DNA from: Sediminibacterium sp.
GTDB lineage: Bacteria > Bacteroidota > Bacteroidia > Chitinophagales > Chitinophagaceae
Length of the DNA: 9,053 bases
Assembly (NCBI GenBank): GCA_030832695.1
Contig: JAURIP010000049.1
Span: forward strand, 1-9,053
Direction: 5' to 3'
The notes beneath the pieces were generated by a model, which saw only the letters and a list, made by a program, of their open reading frames with translations, did not search any database and was not told where the DNA came from. Positions 7,126 to 9,053 of this stretch are shown in pieces. A program made the position numbers and the translations under genes. Each line of letters begins with the position of its first letter. Positions within the stretch are counted from its first letter, which is position 1.

Positions 7126-8100
7126 TTATAAAAAGCCCTTGCTTTTCATCCAATCGTCATTATATACTTTGCCCACATACCTGCTGCCGTGATCATGAAA
7201 TACACAAACCGCAACATCGGTTGGCTTCAGCTTATCTTTTAATTGTAGTAAACCTTGCAAACAACTACCAGCGCTATAACCACAAAAAAGGCCTTCTTCT
7301 TTTGCAATTCTTCTTGTCATTAATGCACCATCCTTGTCATTCACTTGTTCAAAATGATTTATGACCGACATATCATAATTTTCAGGAACAAAATCTTCTC
7401 CAAATCCTTCAGCAATATAAGGGGCTACTTTAGTATGATCAATTTCTCCAGTTTTAAAATAATGTGTTAATAAAGAACCAACAGGATCAATAGCCCAAAC
7501 CTGAATATTTGGATTTTGTTCTTTTAAAAATTTTGCAATACCAGTAATGGTGCCACCGGTTCCAGCAGTACAAACTAAATGAGTAATTTTTCCTTCCGTT
7601 TGTTCCCAAATTTCAGGACCTGTACTTTCATAGTGTGCCAAGCGATTCGCTAAATTATCATATTGATTTACAAAAAATGAATTGGGTATTTCTTCTGCAA
7701 GTTTTCGTGCCACTGAATAATAACTTTTTGGATCAGTAGGTTCCACATTCGTAGGGCAAACAAATACTTCAGCACCCATGGCTCTTAATATATCCATTTT
7801 CTCTTTACTCTGCTTGTCGGTACTAGTGAATATGCATTTGTACCCTTTTACAATTGCTGCTAATGCTAAACCCATTCCTGTATTACCACTTGTACATTCA
7901 ATGATCGTCCCACCTGGTTTTAATCTTCCGTCCGCCTCAGCCACTTCAATCATTTTTAAAGCCATCCTATCTTTTATAGAGTTTCCTGGATTAAAATAAT
8001 CTACTTTGGCAAGTATGGTCGCGGGAATGTTTTCGGTTATTTTATTTAAACGAATTAAAGGAGTGTTACCAATGGTTTCTAATATATTATTTAACCACAT
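7126..8100 (-). CDS. PLP-dependent cysteine synthase / cystathionine beta-synthase family enzyme
   Basis: 324 residues from the ATG at 8100; a TTG at 8115 would add five residues but is less likely, because the family N-terminus (NNILETIGNTPLIRL) fits just after the ATG. It is a fold-type II PLP enzyme: the cofactor lysine is Lys43 in NPGNSIKDR, the substrate loop is TSGNTG (70-75), the phosphate-binding loop is GTGGT (180-184), and GYSAGS (275-280) contains the serine that contacts the PLP ring nitrogen. Segments such as LKPGGTIIECTSGNTG, IPNSFFVNQYDN and the C-terminal SRYVGKVYNDDWM look closer to cystathionine beta-synthase than to CysK. The C-terminal CBS regulatory domains and haem region of animal enzymes are absent. 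It may make cysteine from O-acetylserine or cystathionine from serine and homocysteine; the sequence does not decide. It lies 72 bases after plsX with no clear terminator between, so co-transcription is possible. Confidence 0.93.
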   Translation of the reverse strand: MWLNNILETIGNTPLIRLNKITENIPATILAKVDYFNPGNSIKDRMALKMIEVAEADGRLKPGGTIIECTSGNTGMGLALAAIVKGYKCIFTSTDKQSKEKMDILRAMGAEVFVCPTNVEPTDPKSYYSVARKLAEEIPNSFFVNQYDNLANRLAHYESTGPEIWEQTEGKITHLVCTAGTGGTITGIAKFLKEQNPNIQVWAIDPVGSLLTHYFKTGEIDHTKVAPYIAEGFGEDFVPENYDMSVINHFEQVNDKDGALMTRRIAKEEGLFCGYSAGSCLQGLLQLKDKLKPTDVAVCVFHDHGSRYVGKVYNDDWMKSKGFL

Positions 8101-8172
8101 AGGATAATTGATCAATGTTGATTTTGTAAAATTAGCTTAAAAATTAGAGAAACTAAGAGATGTTAGTAATTA

Positions 8173-9053
8173 CTAGAGATTCGCAAAATTCGATGTGATA
8201 ATATCGCAGAATTTTGTAGCCACCAATTTTTCCCCCAGTGCAATCATGTTAGAGAATGCTTTTGCATTACTAATGCCGTGTCCAATGATGACAGGTTTGT
8301 TGACACCTAAAACAGGGGTGCCGCCATAGTTTTCAAAATGAAAACGACCAAAGAAGGAATCCTTTTCCAAATTTTGATGCATCGCTGCATCATACATCGC
8401 CTCAGCAGTTTTTAGAATGACGTTACCTGTAAATCCGTCACATACAATTACATCGGCTTTGTCATTGAAAACATCTCTGCCTTCTACATTACCAATAAAA
8501 CGAATTGCTGTATTTTCTTTCAACAAAGGGTAGGTGGCTTGCGCTAATGCATTTCCTTTTCCTTCCTCTTCGCCCATGTTCAATAATGCAACAGAAGGGT
8601 CGGTAATATTTAAAATATGCTTTGCATATAAATTGCCTAAAATACCAAATTGATTTAATTGCTCAGGTTTACAATCTGCGTTCAAACCAACATCCACTAA
8701 TATACCCGTTTGTCCATTTAGTTTTGGTAGTAAGGTGGCAATGGTGGGTCTTAAAACACCACTAATTGGCTTAATACTAAACATGGCTCCAACCAACATC
8801 GCTCCAGTGTTTCCGGCACTTAAAAATGCGTCAATTTCACCAGCAGCTAACAATTTAAATCCAATAGCGATGGAGGAGTTAGGTTTTTCTTTTAAGGCTT
8901 TGGTTGGATGTTCGTGATACCCAATTACTTCAGGGGCATGTACCAAATGCAAAAATGGTGACGAAAAACCATGATCCTGAAATAATTGTTTCAGTTGTGT
9001 TTCGTCACCAATGCAAAATATGTTGTTATCGGAATTGGTAAGATACTGTTTTA
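8173..9053 (-). CDS. plsX: phosphate acyltransferase PlsX (5' end outside window)
   Basis: 292 residues are present; the frame stays open to the right edge, so the true start (about 20-30 residues further, by the family length of 310-330) is missing. A TTG at 8952 is not the start, because family-like sequence (NNIFCIGDE, then LHLVHAPEVIGYHEHP) continues upstream of it. PlsX converts acyl-ACP and phosphate to acyl-phosphate, which the membrane enzyme PlsY uses to acylate glycerol 3-phosphate in phospholipid synthesis. Conserved segments include KPNSSIAIG, FLSAGNTGAMLVGA, GVLRPTIATLLP, VGLNADCKPEQL, LLNMGEEEGKGN, FIGNVEGRD, VIVCDGFTGNV and the C-terminal GHGISNAKAFSNMI. In many bacteria plsX follows rpmF (ribosomal protein L32) and precedes fabH; here a PLP enzyme follows instead. 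Confidence 0.96.
   Translation of the reverse strand, partial: KQYLTNSDNNIFCIGDETQLKQLFQDHGFSSPFLHLVHAPEVIGYHEHPTKALKEKPNSSIAIGFKLLAAGEIDAFLSAGNTGAMLVGAMFSIKPISGVLRPTIATLLPKLNGQTGILVDVGLNADCKPEQLNQFGILGNLYAKHILNITDPSVALLNMGEEEGKGNALAQATYPLLKENTAIRFIGNVEGRDVFNDKADVIVCDGFTGNVILKTAEAMYDAAMHQNLEKDSFFGRFHFENYGGTPVLGVNKPVIIGHGISNAKAFSNMIALGEKLVATKFCDIITSNFANL

Noticed and set aside
7074..7364. A 96-codon + strand open frame with several Cys/His residues that could look like a small zinc protein
   Set aside because: It overlaps the well-supported PLP enzyme gene on the opposite strand for most of its length and has no family similarity; it is a shadow frame.
8164..8175. Perfect 12-bp palindrome TAGTAATTACTA overlapping the plsX stop codon
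   Set aside because: About two such palindromes are expected by chance in 9 kb, and it is AT-rich with no T-tract after it, so it is neither a convincing operator nor a terminator.

Overview
The window looks like a stretch of chromosome from a member of the Bacteroidota, plausibly Chitinophagia/Chitinophagaceae (family-level placement is a guess). The DNA is AT-rich and start codons lack Shine-Dalgarno sequences. Several intergenic regions carry good matches to the Bacteroidota promoter -7 box TAnnTTTG, and the proteins read like Bacteroidota versions of their families. No mobile genes, tRNAs, rRNAs or CRISPR arrays are visible. This is a core housekeeping region, not an accessory island.

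The left half is on the + strand. A complete smc gene (129-3647) encodes the chromosome-condensing SMC ATPase and ends in a clear hairpin/T-tract terminator (3669-3705). A small two-membrane-segment protein of unknown function (3729-4145) follows.

The right half is on the - strand and reads from the right edge leftwards. plsX (phospholipid synthesis, 5' end outside the window) is followed by a PLP-dependent cysteine synthase/cystathionine beta-synthase-type enzyme, class II fructose-bisphosphate aldolase, accD (acetyl-CoA carboxyltransferase beta subunit), and smpB (trans-translation). The genes share a strand but seem to form several short transcription units: terminator-like hairpins follow the PLP enzyme, the aldolase and accD, and the aldolase and smpB have their own candidate promoters. 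plsX and accD both serve fatty acid/phospholipid synthesis; the others are linked only by position.

The two halves converge at 4146-4302. This gap holds an AT-only hairpin and a larger imperfect inverted repeat with a GC-richer centre containing two TTCGCTC copies, possibly a dispersed repeat element. The other spots worth a second look are a strong hairpin plus T-tract that ends exactly at the smpB start codon with a promoter match just before it, a non-glutamine residue at the SMC Q-loop position, and the uncharacterised membrane protein. I found no convincing new multi-gene system.
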